Below, one piece after another: positions 53,518-64,000 of a stretch of DNA of 64,000 bases. Below the pieces are notes generated by a model. The model made no database searches. It had not been told where the DNA came from and saw only the letters and a program-made list of their open reading frames with translations. Position numbers and translations under genes: made by a program. Position 1 is the stretch's first letter. Each line of letters opens with the position of its first letter. Origin of the DNA: Adiantum capillus-veneris (taxonomy: Eukaryota > Streptophyta > Polypodiopsida > Polypodiales > Pteridaceae); NCBI GenBank assembly GCA_014529385.2, contig CM043945.1:148849241-148913240 (forward strand), read 5' to 3'.

Positions 53518-56400
53518 TTATTCGATAGGATCAGGTAGTCCCTCTGTAAACATTCTTTCCATCAAGAAGTGAGTACACCCACTTTCCCATGACTTTAAGT
53601 CACTTTTTTCTTGGATCACACTAGGTATGTCCAAGGGTCTATGGACTTGGTGAGGTTGTTGTTGTGTAGGGAACACGGTGTCTGTAATCTGGATCTTCCT
53701 GGGTGCTGGTTCTAGATCCCTTTGGGTATCTTCTACCAAACTCCTTAATTGCTTGACTTGCTCAATCTCCTCTGTAGGGTTTGGGTAAGTTCCTATCTTC
53801 TTTTTGGATCCTGGCCATTGTGGCTCATGAAGATCTTCCTTGTTGCTTTCTATGTTAGTGGTCATTTTGGTCTCCATGGTTTCACCTGAATCAGAATCTT
53901 CTTCAGCGTCGTTCATATATACAGGGTCGTCACCAGTCCCTATGTTGGTCTTTGAACTGGGGTCTGACTTCGCTGCTTTTTGTGATCTCTTTCTTCGTGT
54001 TTTCTTCTTTTTCTGAGATTGGGTAATTGATGCCGTGTCTCTTTCCTCAAGAATATAATTTTGTTTTTGGAGCATTGATCGTGTGAGTACGTTTACTGGT
54101 ACCACGGGTGTACTTGGTGATGGCTCCTCGGTAACTTCAATCAAGTTTAATGGCATGATCTTTGGTGCATTTGGATTATTTGGACATTGGGCAATCAAAT
54201 GATCTATGACACATCGATTACACATGAGTATCGGCATTGTAGACGTGCTCGCTTGATTGGTTTGCATTAGTGTGGCATTCTTTTGTAGCCTAATAGGACA
54301 CTCAGCTACACGATGTGGACCTCCACACTCATAGCATTGAAGAGGTGATCTCTTAGCAGTGTAGTTGATATTTTGGCCTCTTGCCGCAAGAGCAGCTACT
54401 TGATATACAGGTTTTACTTGTCCCCAACGGTCTTCCATATAGTACATGGGACACTCCTCAAGCATGTCGACTCCATAGGTGATACTAGAGTCTATGTCCT
54501 CTTCGCAATCTACATAAGTACTAGATGACTCGCAACCTATTTGGTTCATAGGTGTAACTCTTGGATGAGGGGGTTGCGGTCCTAGCACTGGAGGTGGCAA
54601 CGGTGTGGTTTGGACCACATTTTGGGTTCTAGGGACCATGTGCTGTAATGGCAACTGTTGCTCCATGGGTGGGGTAGGCATCAATGCAGGAACTCGAGGT
54701 GAGTCTGCCCAAGCTATAGGCGGTCTATTTTCCATGATGCGTTTAAGCATTAGGCAATCCTTCGCTTGATGGCCATACCTACCACACGCGTTACAAGTCC
54801 CGTTAAACTTTACTCTGAAAGTAGGGCATTCACTCGTAGTATGTAGGCCCAAGCAAATTGAGCACCATTGTTGCTCCCTTCTTGGATACGTATGAGTGTT
54901 TTGTGGAGTACAATTACCCCTTAGGCTTTCTTGGATGGCCTTGGTGAGATCTGCCAAAGTCATCTCAGATATCGTTTGCTCTTTCATGATTGGCTTTATC
55001 TTCATTGGCTCATGCCCTGATGCTTGCGAGCTACTTGACTTCGGCTCGGCAGACACTCTTTCTCCTGCAATCATTAAATTATCCTCCAATTGGATTGCAT
55101 TCATGGTGACTACTTCCCAAGTAGTGATACCTCTAATGACTATGCCATTATAGATACTTTCATGTCGTAGTCCCCTAATGAATCTATCGAGCAATTGGTT
55201 GTTGTTGAATCTCTCGTTTGGATTGCATCCAGAATTCAAATTCTTTAGGCGACTAATGAAGTCTCTCACGGATTCACCTTCTTCTCGTTGGGCTTTCTGG
55301 AGCTGAGAGGCTACACCCCAAAGTACTCCCTCTCGTATGTATTCTTTTAAGAACATTCTCCTAAGAGTAGAGTAGATCGTTTTCTCTTCTACTCTTAAGG
55401 TTCTATACCAATCTCCAGCCTTTCCGCTTAGGGTCAAACTCAAAGCCTTACACTTATGTAGCTCATTGTGCTCTTCCAAGGAATCGCACACATGTTCAAA
55501 GACTTCCATATGCTTTCTAGCATCTCCGTCTCCACTGAATTTCTGTGTGAGCTTAGCTACTTGAACTGCCTTGCTCCTAGGCTCTCTATCAAGTGCACTA
55601 CGCATGTTTTCCGCAATAGAGTGACCGATAGTTTGAGAAAATGCTGCCAAATCTCCTATTTGAGCAGGTATAATGGGTGTATGTGCTCCTGGAACCACAT
55701 GTGAGATGGGAGTTGGCCTTGGCCTTGGCATATGCGCGGCTCTTGGGTCCCATATTTTGTATGGTGGTGTACCAGACGGTGGTCCAAAGTTTACAGGCGT
55801 GGCCCTAGGCATAGGGGGTGCATGATATGGCATGTTATGATTAAATGGCATGGCTCCATTTGTATAAGAGCTTGGATAATGCCATTGTGGATTGTAAGCT
55901 CTTGGAATAATCGGAGGTGTAGGAGCTACATGAGGCTGAGGTACGACAGGTGCACATGATTGATACATACATGTAGGTATAGTTGGGGGCACTGTGCTAC
56001 TAGGCATCGGCGCAGTATTAACAAATGAACTCCATGGTGTACTTCTTGTCATGCTCACCACTGGGATATGCATGGTAGCCGTAGTGTCATTAAGAGAAAG
56101 ATGAGCTCGATCTGGGAAGGTAAAGCTCCCACTTGTAGGCTCAGATTGTACTGAGGCTCCTGGAGAAACAACATATGGAGGATCAATGGGGCTCACTGAG
56201 GGACTCTCCATTTGTGATAGGGTTGGTTGGTTGGCCTTTCCCATATCCAAGAATCTCATTAGGCCTGTTGAAGGCATGTTGATCCCTGTGTTCTGTCTTT
56301 CTAACTCGACAATCCTATGGAGGACATCACAGACTTTCTGTTGTTGCTCATCTATGCTAGTAGCACCAGATGTGGATTGTAGAACATCTAACCAACCCAC
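53518..56400 (-). CDS. Copy C Gag with four zinc knuckles
   Basis: About 960 codons. The N-terminal 230 residues are Pro/Thr-rich. The capsid domain (residues about 260-430) has FSGDGDARKHMEVFEHVCDS, LSLTLSGKAGDWYRTLRVEE and LLDRFIRGLRHESIYNG, the retrotransposon Gag core. Four knuckles follow: CSICLGLHTTSEC, CNACGRYGHQAKDC, CYECGGPHRVAEC and CNRCVIDHLIAQC. A Lys/Arg-rich nuclear-signal-like KKKKTRRKRSQK comes next, then an acidic tail. It ends with TAA immediately followed by the protease ATG. The codons upstream of 56400 (starting GTG) are open for 18 more codons to the hairpin element, so the true start was probably further upstream. Confidence 0.9.
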   Translation of the reverse strand: MGWLDVLQSTSGATSIDEQQQKVCDVLHRIVELERQNTGINMPSTGLMRFLDMGKANQPTLSQMESPSVSPIDPPYVVSPGASVQSEPTSGSFTFPDRAHLSLNDTTATMHIPVVSMTRSTPWSSFVNTAPMPSSTVPPTIPTCMYQSCAPVVPQPHVAPTPPIIPRAYNPQWHYPSSYTNGAMPFNHNMPYHAPPMPRATPVNFGPPSGTPPYKIWDPRAAHMPRPRPTPISHVVPGAHTPIIPAQIGDLAAFSQTIGHSIAENMRSALDREPRSKAVQVAKLTQKFSGDGDARKHMEVFEHVCDSLEEHNELHKCKALSLTLSGKAGDWYRTLRVEEKTIYSTLRRMFLKEYIREGVLWGVASQLQKAQREEGESVRDFISRLKNLNSGCNPNERFNNNQLLDRFIRGLRHESIYNGIVIRGITTWEVVTMNAIQLEDNLMIAGERVSAEPKSSSSQASGHEPMKIKPIMKEQTISEMTLADLTKAIQESLRGNCTPQNTHTYPRREQQWCSICLGLHTTSECPTFRVKFNGTCNACGRYGHQAKDCLMLKRIMENRPPIAWADSPRVPALMPTPPMEQQLPLQHMVPRTQNVVQTTPLPPPVLGPQPPHPRVTPMNQIGCESSSTYVDCEEDIDSSITYGVDMLEECPMYYMEDRWGQVKPVYQVAALAARGQNINYTAKRSPLQCYECGGPHRVAECPIRLQKNATLMQTNQASTSTMPILMCNRCVIDHLIAQCPNNPNAPKIMPLNLIEVTEEPSPSTPVVPVNVLTRSMLQKQNYILEERDTASITQSQKKKKTRRKRSQKAAKSDPSSKTNIGTGDDPVYMNDAEEDSDSGETMETKMTTNIESNKEDLHEPQWPGSKKKIGTYPNPTEEIEQVKQLRSLVEDTQRDLEPAPRKIQITDTVFPTQQQPHQVHRPLDIPSVIQEKSDLKSWESGCTHFLMERMFTEGLPDPIE

Positions 56401-56454
56401 ATGATAGGTGTGTCCTGTGTACCGATCCGTTAAAGCTTCTACTTGTAGGTCATA

Positions 56455-56870
56455 CTAGAAATTGACGGTTTTAGGGATTCCGAGGGCATAAAGTGACCAA
56501 ACGGAGGGCTGTAAAGCACGGCACGTCCCTCTGACCGAGACGCTCATTTTGAGCTATCATACGTTCTATTCTATAGCTGGTTCAGAAAAAAAGGATCAAA
56601 AAATAAAAAATAAATAAATAAGAAAAGACTTGGGTTGCAAAACACCCAAAATTACTAGGTGAAGTGGAAGCGTTATTTTTGGGTGTTTTGCAACCCAAGT
56701 CTTTTCTTTTTTTTTTGTTGATTTTTTGGTCCTTTTTTTCTGACCCAGCTATAGAATAGAACGTATGATAGCTCAAAATGAGCATCTCGGTCAGAGGGAC
56801 GTGCCGTGCTTTACAGCCCTCCGTTTGGTCACTTTATGCCCTCGGAATCCCTAAAACCGTCAATTTCTAG
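56455..56870. mobile_element. 416-bp hairpin (MITE-like) element with TA target duplication
   Basis: The two arms (about 56455-56652 and 56677-56870) are nearly perfect reverse complements over about 195 bp, around a loop of about 24 bases (TACTAGGTGAAGTGGAAGCG and flanking bases). The ends are CTAGAAATTGACGG and CCGTCAATTTCTAG, flanked by TA at 56453-56454 and 56871-56872. TA duplication is typical of Tc1/mariner-related elements. It has no coding capacity. In its present place it puts a TAG into the reading phase that leads into Gag. Confidence 0.9.
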
Positions 56871-56872
56871 TA

Positions 56873-57671
56873 GGGAACTAGGCCCAAATTAGAAAGTCTA
56901 AGGGTGCAAGTGGGAAGAGAAGGGAGGAGAGTGGAGGACTTGCCCCACATGCTCTCATTCCCTCTTGAGGGGGTAGGGTATATATATAAGAGTGAGTCTA
57001 GTATATATTATAAGATTGAGGACTGAAGCCTGGGCCTGGGCTTGGGCTTATGATCCCGATCCCGATCAAAATTTTAGTGTAGCTCACTCACGCTTAAATA
57101 TTTTCGGATTTTTTACATTTTTTTTAAAAAAAAAATTAAAGGCGACAACTGCGCGCGGTTTAGGTGACCCTTTCTTGGCCACACACACTGTCAACACCTA
57201 CCTAACCTCTCTGTCAACAACTCACAGCTCACTACCTTATCTACTTACTAACAGTGCTGCTAACCACTAACTAATCTACTAACCACTAATCTGTTAACCA
57301 CTCTGCTAACTGCTTACTGACAGTGAACTAACTGTCCACCTACTTCCTCTCTCACTACCTTACTGTGCAAAGACTGTGTGCAGGCAAACCTTAACAGAAA
57401 ACTGTGTACAGACTGTGTGCAAACAGAAATTGCTAACTGTCTACCTACTTACTCATTCACTGCGAACAAGCTAACGACTACTAATTGTGCAAAGACTATG
57501 TGCAAACAGAAAACACAAGATTATGCAGAAATCACAGCACTTGCAGACAATACAGAAATTAACAACTTGCAGAAAAATAACTCATTCCTCTTCCTCTTCC
57601 TCTTCCTCTTCTTTCCTACTACAAACAACTTATAGAAGAAGCACAAAGTGCCTCTTGGGCTTAGTGCAGGG
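56873..57671 (-). other. Copy C leader between primer-binding site and Gag
   Basis: A possible Gag start ATGTGGGGCAAG lies at 56950 on the minus strand. Its 26 codons are open up to the hairpin insertion, and the phase matches that of Gag beyond the insertion. The rest (57070-57640) is low-complexity DNA with many CTAACCACTAACT-like units, several CTGTGTGCAAACAGAAA-like units and TTCCTCTTCC repeats. No other gene is seen. Confidence 0.6.
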
Positions 57672-57692
57672 CGATTCCCCGGCAGCGGCGCC
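57672..57692 (-). promoter_or_regulatory. Primer-binding site, tRNA-Asp type (copy C)
   Basis: The minus strand reads TGGCGCCGCTGCCGGGGAAT, five bases inside the LTR. One base differs from the tRNA-Asp complement in the central part. Confidence 0.9.
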
Positions 57693-57697
57693 AAAAA

Positions 57698-58364
<667 letters not shown>

Positions 58365-58369
58365 AACTG

Positions 58370-58525
58370 GCTCCTTACATCACTGCATGCAAAGCTACAG
58401 AGCAAAAAATGTTCCATGCGCTACTTCAATTTCCTACACCCTATGTGGACAGAGTGAGAAAGAAGTGTGTGTGCATGCCGCCTCTATGCAACAACAATCC
58501 CCACCTCATATGTAGAGTACACCAT

Positions 58526-58587
<62 letters not shown>

Positions 58588-59508
58588 GTGCTTCATTTTT
58601 ACTGAGTATTGTGTTTGTTTGTACATGGGAATGAGTACTCCTTTGCGAATGTGCACCATGACAAAGAAGGCAGTGGTTGCTGATGTGGGTTCAGCTATTG
58701 TGCATTTTATAGAAGAAAGCCTAGGGACACAACATTGTATGAAAAGTTTGAAACTCTCGATGACAAAAGAATTGATAGATATCAACTCTCTCTCTTCAAC
58801 TATAGGTAGAAATGTGCATTTCAATGACTATTTACGCTATCAAATTTTGTTTGTAGCATTAACTTCACAGAAGGTTCAATACCCCAAGAAAAAACAATTA
58901 TGTTATACACGAGAGGAGTTTCATGAGGAGCATGGCTTAATCTTGGAAGGCAAGCTCTACCAGCACCTCAATGAGACCGATGTCACAGATGAGGATTGCT
59001 TGTCAATCTTCAAGAAGAAATGAGAGAAGGGTTCTAAACTCTTTTTGCATATGATATGACCCGAGTATGTAGAAGAGTGCAGGTTACTATTTCACAAAGT
59101 CTACCAAGCTGTGCCAGCCAACAGAGAGATCACACACAAGTTTGCAACTTTGTTTGTGTATCAGTGATGCCCAGGTACTTGGCAAGATCCTGCAGGTCAA
59201 ATACTACAAGTCAAAAAGGTTGCATGGGCTTGTTTTGGTTATCAAGTATTGGACCATTGCAAGAAGCTTCCACGTGGCATTGACAAGAAAGTAAAGAATT
59301 GGTTGGAGATCAATGAGGAGCCATCAGTTCAGCCCCATCGTGTTGACAATGTTGGGGCAAGAGGCACAGGTGGACAAAATGTTCTCTTTTCTGGAAGAAC
59401 TTCTCTAATTAGTGCCTCCTTGATAAGCTAGCAAGTAAAGGCACGGGTGGAGCAGATGTTGGATGCAAAAAGGGATGCATTGAAGGTTGTGAACACAACC
59501 TTGGATAC
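58370..59508 (+). pseudogene. Second copy of gene G (core domain), interrupted by two retrotransposons
   Basis: The frame reads APYITACKATEQKMFHALLQ up to a CT microsatellite (58529-58583) in what may be an intron. It resumes with AVVADVGSAIVHFIEESLGT, LCYTREEFHEEHGLILEGKL and DVTDEDCLSIFKKK to a TGA at 59021. Then, in other frames, come ECRLLFHKVYQA, KVAWACFGYQVLDHCKKLPR and IDKKVKNWLEI. The order matches gene G exon 8799-9681. At least two stops or frame changes are present. Copy C cut it on the left, and the copia element at 59509 cut it on the right, after KRDALKVVNTTLDT. No transposase sequence is next to this copy. Confidence 0.65.
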
Positions 59509-59735
59509 TGTTGGAATTAGGGTTGCAGAGAAACACACACAGCTGGGAGAAGACGAAGAAAGCTCAAGGCACACAATAGAGAGTGTGTTACTTAGTGTGC
59601 AATGGAAAGATAGATAGCCCTAGAGTGATGGGCGTATATATAATGCACGGGGGAAAAAACCTCCTAAAAAGGGAAAAAATGCACCGGCGGTCCTAGTGTG
59701 TTCACACACATCACTACCACATGTATATGGTAACA
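59509..59735 (-). mobile_element. 3' LTR of copia-5
   Basis: 227 bp from TGTTGGAATTAGGG to TATATGGTAACA on the plus strand, matching 24754-24981. A TATATATAATG box is near 59633. AATCCCCCCTGG follows, which on the element's strand is the polypurine tract AGGGGGGATT. Confidence 0.93.
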
Positions 59736-59810
59736 AATCCCCCCTGGAGTGATGCGGTGAACGAGAGCTGGCACATGAGTAAAGCGAAGTGCCATGCCCT
59801 GAGGACATGA

Positions 59811-61542
59811 TCAGTCCACAAAGGGGAATAAGCCCAAAGCTTTGCGGAAAGCTTCAAGCTTCTCACGAGACAATGCAGAGCCTCTCCCTGACATAGTGGT
59901 AATGCACCTCAATGTTCTTTGTGCGAGTATGAAAAACTGGGTTCCTCGCAACTGCCAATGCGCTCTAACTATCAGTGTAGATAGTGTTGGCAGTGTCCTG
60001 TCCAACACCCAAATCAGCCATAAGGCGTCTGAGCCATACACACTCAACCGTAGCTGTGAAGACTGCCCTGTACTCAGCCTCACAACTCGAAGTGGCCACA
60101 GTAGGTTGCTTCTTGCTCAACCATGATATACATAAGCTGCCAAGCATGAAACAAAAACCACTTGTGGACACTCTTGTGTCAAAACAACTAGCCCAATCTG
60201 AGTCCGAAAAAGCATGTAACTCTGGTGGCAATGATCCCCCCTTGGGATAAAACAAGCCAAGATGTAAAGTGCCACTAAGGTAGCGGAAAATCCTTTTGAC
60301 CGCCTGCCAATTCTTAGACCCTGGGCTCTGTGAGACTGCAAACTAAATATCCGGCCTTGTGTTGCATACATAAATAAGGAAGCCAACAGCAGTTTGGTAA
60401 AGAGTGACATCAACAGGATGGCCAGCATCATGTAGACTCAAGGTCAAACCTGTTTCCATGGGAGTGGCAATAGGTTTGCAATCCTCAAGTCCAAACTTAC
60501 ATAGCAATGTCTCTATGTAACTTTTCTGACACAAGGCAATACCACCATCACACTGCTTAAACTGTATGCCCAAATAATGATGCAATAGCCCCAAATCTTT
60601 CATCTTGAAAGTAGCATTCAAATCAGCCTTAAATTCAGCAATATGTCTCTCATTTGGTTCAGTGATCAACAAATCATCAACATAAAGAACCACAATGACA
60701 AATACATCATCCCCACGCTTTACATACAATCTGCTTTCTGTTGGACTGTTACGAAAGCCTCGTTTAACCAAATGAGTGTCAGATTTCTCATACCAAGCAC
60801 GAGGAGATTTCTTCAACCCATACAAAGCCTTGTTATATTTGCACACTTTGTCCTCTTGTCCTTTTATGACAAAACCACAAGGTTGCGTTACATAAACTTC
60901 CTCAAATATGTCACCATTCAAGAAAGCAGTAACAATGTCTGATTGATGTACATCCCAACCAAAATGAACTGCCAATGCACATAGAAAAGGCACAGTAGTC
61001 ATACGACAAGTGGGAGCAAAAGTCTCTTCATAGTCTATGCCTTTTTGCTGTGCATAACCCTTTGCAACAAGTCGAGCCTTATGGCGATCGATCTCACCAT
61101 CCGGCTTGTGTTTCAACTTGTAAACCCACTTCGTACCAATGGCCTTTTTGCCAGAAGTAAAATCACATAAATTCCATGTGTCATTTTCTATGAGTGCATC
61201 ATATTCTGATTGCATGGCAGCCATCCAATTTTTTGAATTCTGTGCTTCATCAAAAGAAAGAGGCTCCTCAACATCATGTAAGCTAGACACAGCCAAAGCA
61301 TAACAATCTGATGCATAAGATGCATGGCGAGAGCCTGAACGAGTACGACTAGACAAAGGTGCATCCAATTTACTGTCACGCAAAGTGTGCACCAGCCATT
61401 TTGGCATACCTCTAGCCTGCTCATTTTCAGCCCTTTCCTCATCAATTACATCATGTACATCTGCATCAGTAATAGGCTGATCTAAAACCTTTTCAGAAAC
61501 CCCCATAGGCTGTACATTTGCCTCATTGGAACTTACATTCAT
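59811..61542 (-). pseudogene. Copia-5 RT and RNase H
   Basis: The frame 61542-60343 is open for 399 codons: a linker, then KAIGTKWVYKLKHKPDGEID, FLNGDIFEEVYVTQPCGFVI, KALYGLKKSPRAWYEKSD and the catalytic VVLYVDDLL (about 60680). RNase H continues after a stop with DSDWASCFDTRVSTSGFCFM and EAEYRAVFTATVECVWLRRL. A TAG precedes SALAVARNPVFHTRTKNIEV. The tail jumps from VHYHYVRE to SREKLEAF; copia-2 keeps a longer tail there, so a small internal deletion has removed part of it. The RT itself looks intact. Confidence 0.9.
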
Positions 61543-62933
61543 ATTTCCACCAGTGAAAGAGGCAACAAAGTGTCATAAATGTCCTGTGAGCTTACATTAC
61601 TGTCTCTAGTACGTTTTTTTTCCACAAACACTACATCCTGTGAAACCAGAATACGTTTTTTTTGCGGATGATACAACATGTAACCTTTGCTTTCAGCACT
61701 ATAACCAACAAAAATACATTTGACAGCCTTATCAACCAATTTTCTGCGCTGCACTTGTGGCACCAAAGCATATGCCAAACAGCCAAAAACACGCATGTGC
61801 TCAATAGAAAGCTTTCTATCATGCCATGATTCATATGGAGTAATAGAATGCAAATCTTTTGTAGGACACCTATTAAGTACATAAGTGCCACACATGATGG
61901 CCTCAAGCCAAAAAGAATGCGGCAAAGCTTGACTTTTGACCATACATCGTGCCATTTCCGTCAGTGACCTGTTTTTCCTCAGCAACACCATTTTGCTGAG
62001 GTGTATAAGGCATTGTACATTGGTGTTTTATCCCACGACTAGCCAGAAATGCATTAAATTCATGAGACATATACTCCCCCCCTCGATCGGAACGGAGGGT
62101 GCCCATAGTACATTTCGCGACATTTTCAGCCATAGCCAGAAATTCTTTGAAGCACATAAAAACTTCGGACTTCGCTTTAAGCGGAAATACCCATGCATTC
62201 CTAGAGTAATCACATCAATGAAAGTCACGAAGTACAGGTAATTGCCCAAGGACGGAGTTTGCATGGGCCCACAAACATCACTATGCACAAGTTGCAACCT
62301 GCATGTGGCCCGAACTGAACCATCCTTTGGAAATTTAGAACGCTGCATCTTACCCAAAATACAGCCTTCACAAACATGTTTGACAGGTGCTTCAAGAGCC
62401 GGCAAAGAAGCAACCATATCAGATTTTTGCAAACGTAGCAAACTGGCAAAATTCAGATGACCAAAACGTGCATGGCAAAGTTTTGCATCTGAAATAGCCC
62501 TTGAATCTGCAACAGCATTTGCAAAATTTTGTCCACACTTGTCATACAAAGTGAGCTTATACAGCCCACGGCACAAAATCCCAGATGCAAAAATTTCATC
62601 ACCAAAATTGAGATCATGAACTGTACATTTGTCATCCACAAATTTGACTACAAGTCCAAGTCTAGCAAGTGCGGATACAGACAAGAGATTCTTCTTTATC
62701 CTAGGTACATAAAGTGCATCAACAAGTGTGAAGGAACTGCCATTAGCAGCAACAGTGAGCACAATCTTTCCAACTCCTTGAGCTGGATAAGAGGCGTTGT
62801 TGGCACAAGTGACTGAATTCCCATGAGGGACAGACTTGAGAGAGGTAAACAATTCACGATGTGAGGTAATGTGCTTTGTAGCACCACTGTCGAAATTCCA
62901 CACATGTGAATCTGCAGCAAAACTGACAAGCAT
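61539..62933 (-). pseudogene. Copia-5 protease and integrase, frameshifted
   Basis: The protease has HVWNFDSGATKHITSHRELF (D-S-G). The integrase zinc domain reads LCHARFGHLNFASLLRLQKS ... HVCEGCILGKMQRSKF (H-x4-H and C-x2-C). LVHSDVCGPMQTPSLGNYLY holds the first catalytic Asp. After a frame change at about 62200 come LRSDRGGEYMSHEFNAFLAS (second Asp) and YTPQQNGVAEE (Glu). After another shift at about 61960, ALPHSFWLEAIMCGTYVLNR and FGCLAYALVPQVQRRKLVDK follow. All catalytic residues remain but two frameshifts prevent a complete protein. Confidence 0.9.
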
Positions 62934-64000
62934 GCATCATGGAAAACAGGATTGTAAGTGCACTCTGCGCTAAAAACCCATTCTGCACCAACATCAACAA
63001 CACAATCTCCTTTCACAGAAGACTCAACAATGGCTGCATTTGTAGTGGAACCAGCATTTGCAGTGGAACCACCCTCTTTCTTCTTAGCCTCTTTGGCCTT
63101 CAGCTTAGGACACTGCTTGATCAAGTGATCATTAGCTTTACAATAATGGCAACGCATCTTCTTTTTGCCCTTATCACTAGAATTTCCAGACGAAGTGCTG
63201 CCAACAGAAGCATTAGGAACAGTATTTTTTCTGCTCGCAGCAGAACCATAAGAAGTGGTTGCATTGCTGTTACCACCCTTTCTTTGAGAAGCAATAAAAT
63301 CATGTTCAACTGCAGGCTGCCTAGTCCTATTTTTTCTGGAAAGTGACTCTTGCAACAGCAATGTGCATAATGCATCAAAATTGACAACTTCAGGATTTCC
63401 TTGGGTCATAAGTCTCCAAGTACTAGCGAAAGTCTGGTAACAATCTGGTAAGGCATCAAGAACAGTCTGCACAAGGGAAGTGTCTGAAATAACTTCACTT
63501 GCATAAATAAGTTGCTCATTGATATCCTTGACACTAGCAAGGAAAGAGTTCGTATCATCTTCCTCATGCATAATCTTCGACTCCAGCTCTTTACGCAGCA
63601 AAGCAATTTTAGCCTCATTGCGGCTTGCATAAAGACCTGCTAGAATATCCCAAGCCTGTTCTGCAGATTTTGCTGAACGAATGTGAGGAACAATGGTGCG
63701 CTTCACAGACAACGCAATCAATGCATGAGCCTGCGCATCCTTAACATCCCAACGAGCTTGTTCTGCCGTAGGAAAAACAACTCTAACAGCTACAATCCTT
63801 GCAGCAAGACTTACAACATCCTCAACATCGCCTACATCCTCAGAACCAGGACGTAGATCAATGCCCTGCACAATGTTCCAGATGCCCTTTGACACAAGAA
63901 CATGTTGCATCATATAAGCCCACATAGGGTAGTTGTCCCTATCCAACCTATCCTCAGCAGCAAACATCTTGAACACATCTGTGTTGTTGTTGTCAGCCAT
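62934..64000 (-). pseudogene. Copia-5 Gag
   Basis: It starts at 64000 with MADNNNTDVFKMFAAEDRLD and contains NYPMWAYMMQHVLVSKGIWN, IMHEEDDTNSFLASVKDINE, TFASTWRLMTQGNPEVVNFD and the zinc knuckle CHYCKANDHLIKQC at about 63150. The capsid part matches the copia Gag (UBN2) type. The frame is open until a one-base shift near 62930 separates it from the protease. The initiating ATG is the last triplet of the window. Confidence 0.9.

Larger units (their letters stand above)
59509..64000 (-). mobile_element. Copia element (copia-5), running off the right edge
   Basis: The 3' LTR is 59509-59735 and the polypurine tract follows at 59736-59747. Coding runs on the minus strand up to the Gag start at 64000, so the leader, primer-binding site and 5' LTR lie outside the window. 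It belongs to the same family as copia-2. The candidate left target duplication is GATAC (59504-59508). Confidence 0.92.

Overview
This is a piece of a large, repeat-rich land-plant nuclear genome. The evidence is stacked Ty1/copia and Ty3/gypsy LTR retrotransposons, long CT/GA microsatellites, plant-type primer-binding sites (tRNA-Asp and initiator tRNA-Met) and intron-bearing pseudogenes. A seedless vascular plant such as a fern is my guess, but nothing in the window fixes the species. I see no intact ordinary host gene, no tRNA or rRNA gene and no CRISPR array. Almost everything is mobile-element DNA of different ages.

Region by region. 1-659 is the primer-binding site and 5' LTR (minus orientation) of an element that runs off the left edge; it sits in the first exon of a DNA-transposase-like pseudogene (660-4517, +). 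Facing that pseudogene is a multi-exon minus-strand gene of unknown function with coiled-coil, RING-like and charged parts, called gene G here (6638-10488). Between them lies a 2-kb unit bounded by inverted repeats (4575-6622) that holds a broken FCP1/NIF-type HAD phosphatase-like gene. Introns and spacers here are full of GTACCAAA-type minisatellites. 10.5-24.7 kb holds old relics: a copia 3' end with its LTR, a gypsy gag fragment, a decayed copia element, a probable relic LTR with a primer-binding site, and AT-rich non-coding DNA.

24749-49384 is one nested insertion. A copia element (LTRs at 24754-24981 and 49306-49379, target duplication CTATA) was hit by a gypsy element (26906-35284, duplication GCCTT) and, 292 bp further on, by a non-autonomous element in the opposite orientation (35577-46812, duplication GCATT). 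A related non-autonomous element (49618-58364, minus, duplication AACTG) and a further copia element (59509 to beyond 64000) both lie in a second copy of gene G (58370-59508).

The most unusual content is the family represented by 35577-46812, 49618-58364 and probably 1-659. Both complete copies have LTRs, a tRNA-Asp primer-binding site and a polypurine tract. They encode Gag with zinc knuckles, an aspartic protease and a third protein built of W-[IV]-P-K / Q-G-[YF]-[YF] repeats. Neither has any sign of reverse transcriptase, RNase H or integrase. They presumably move with enzymes supplied in trans, and the third protein looks undescribed. One copy carries a 416-bp hairpin element with a TA target duplication near the start of its gag frame.
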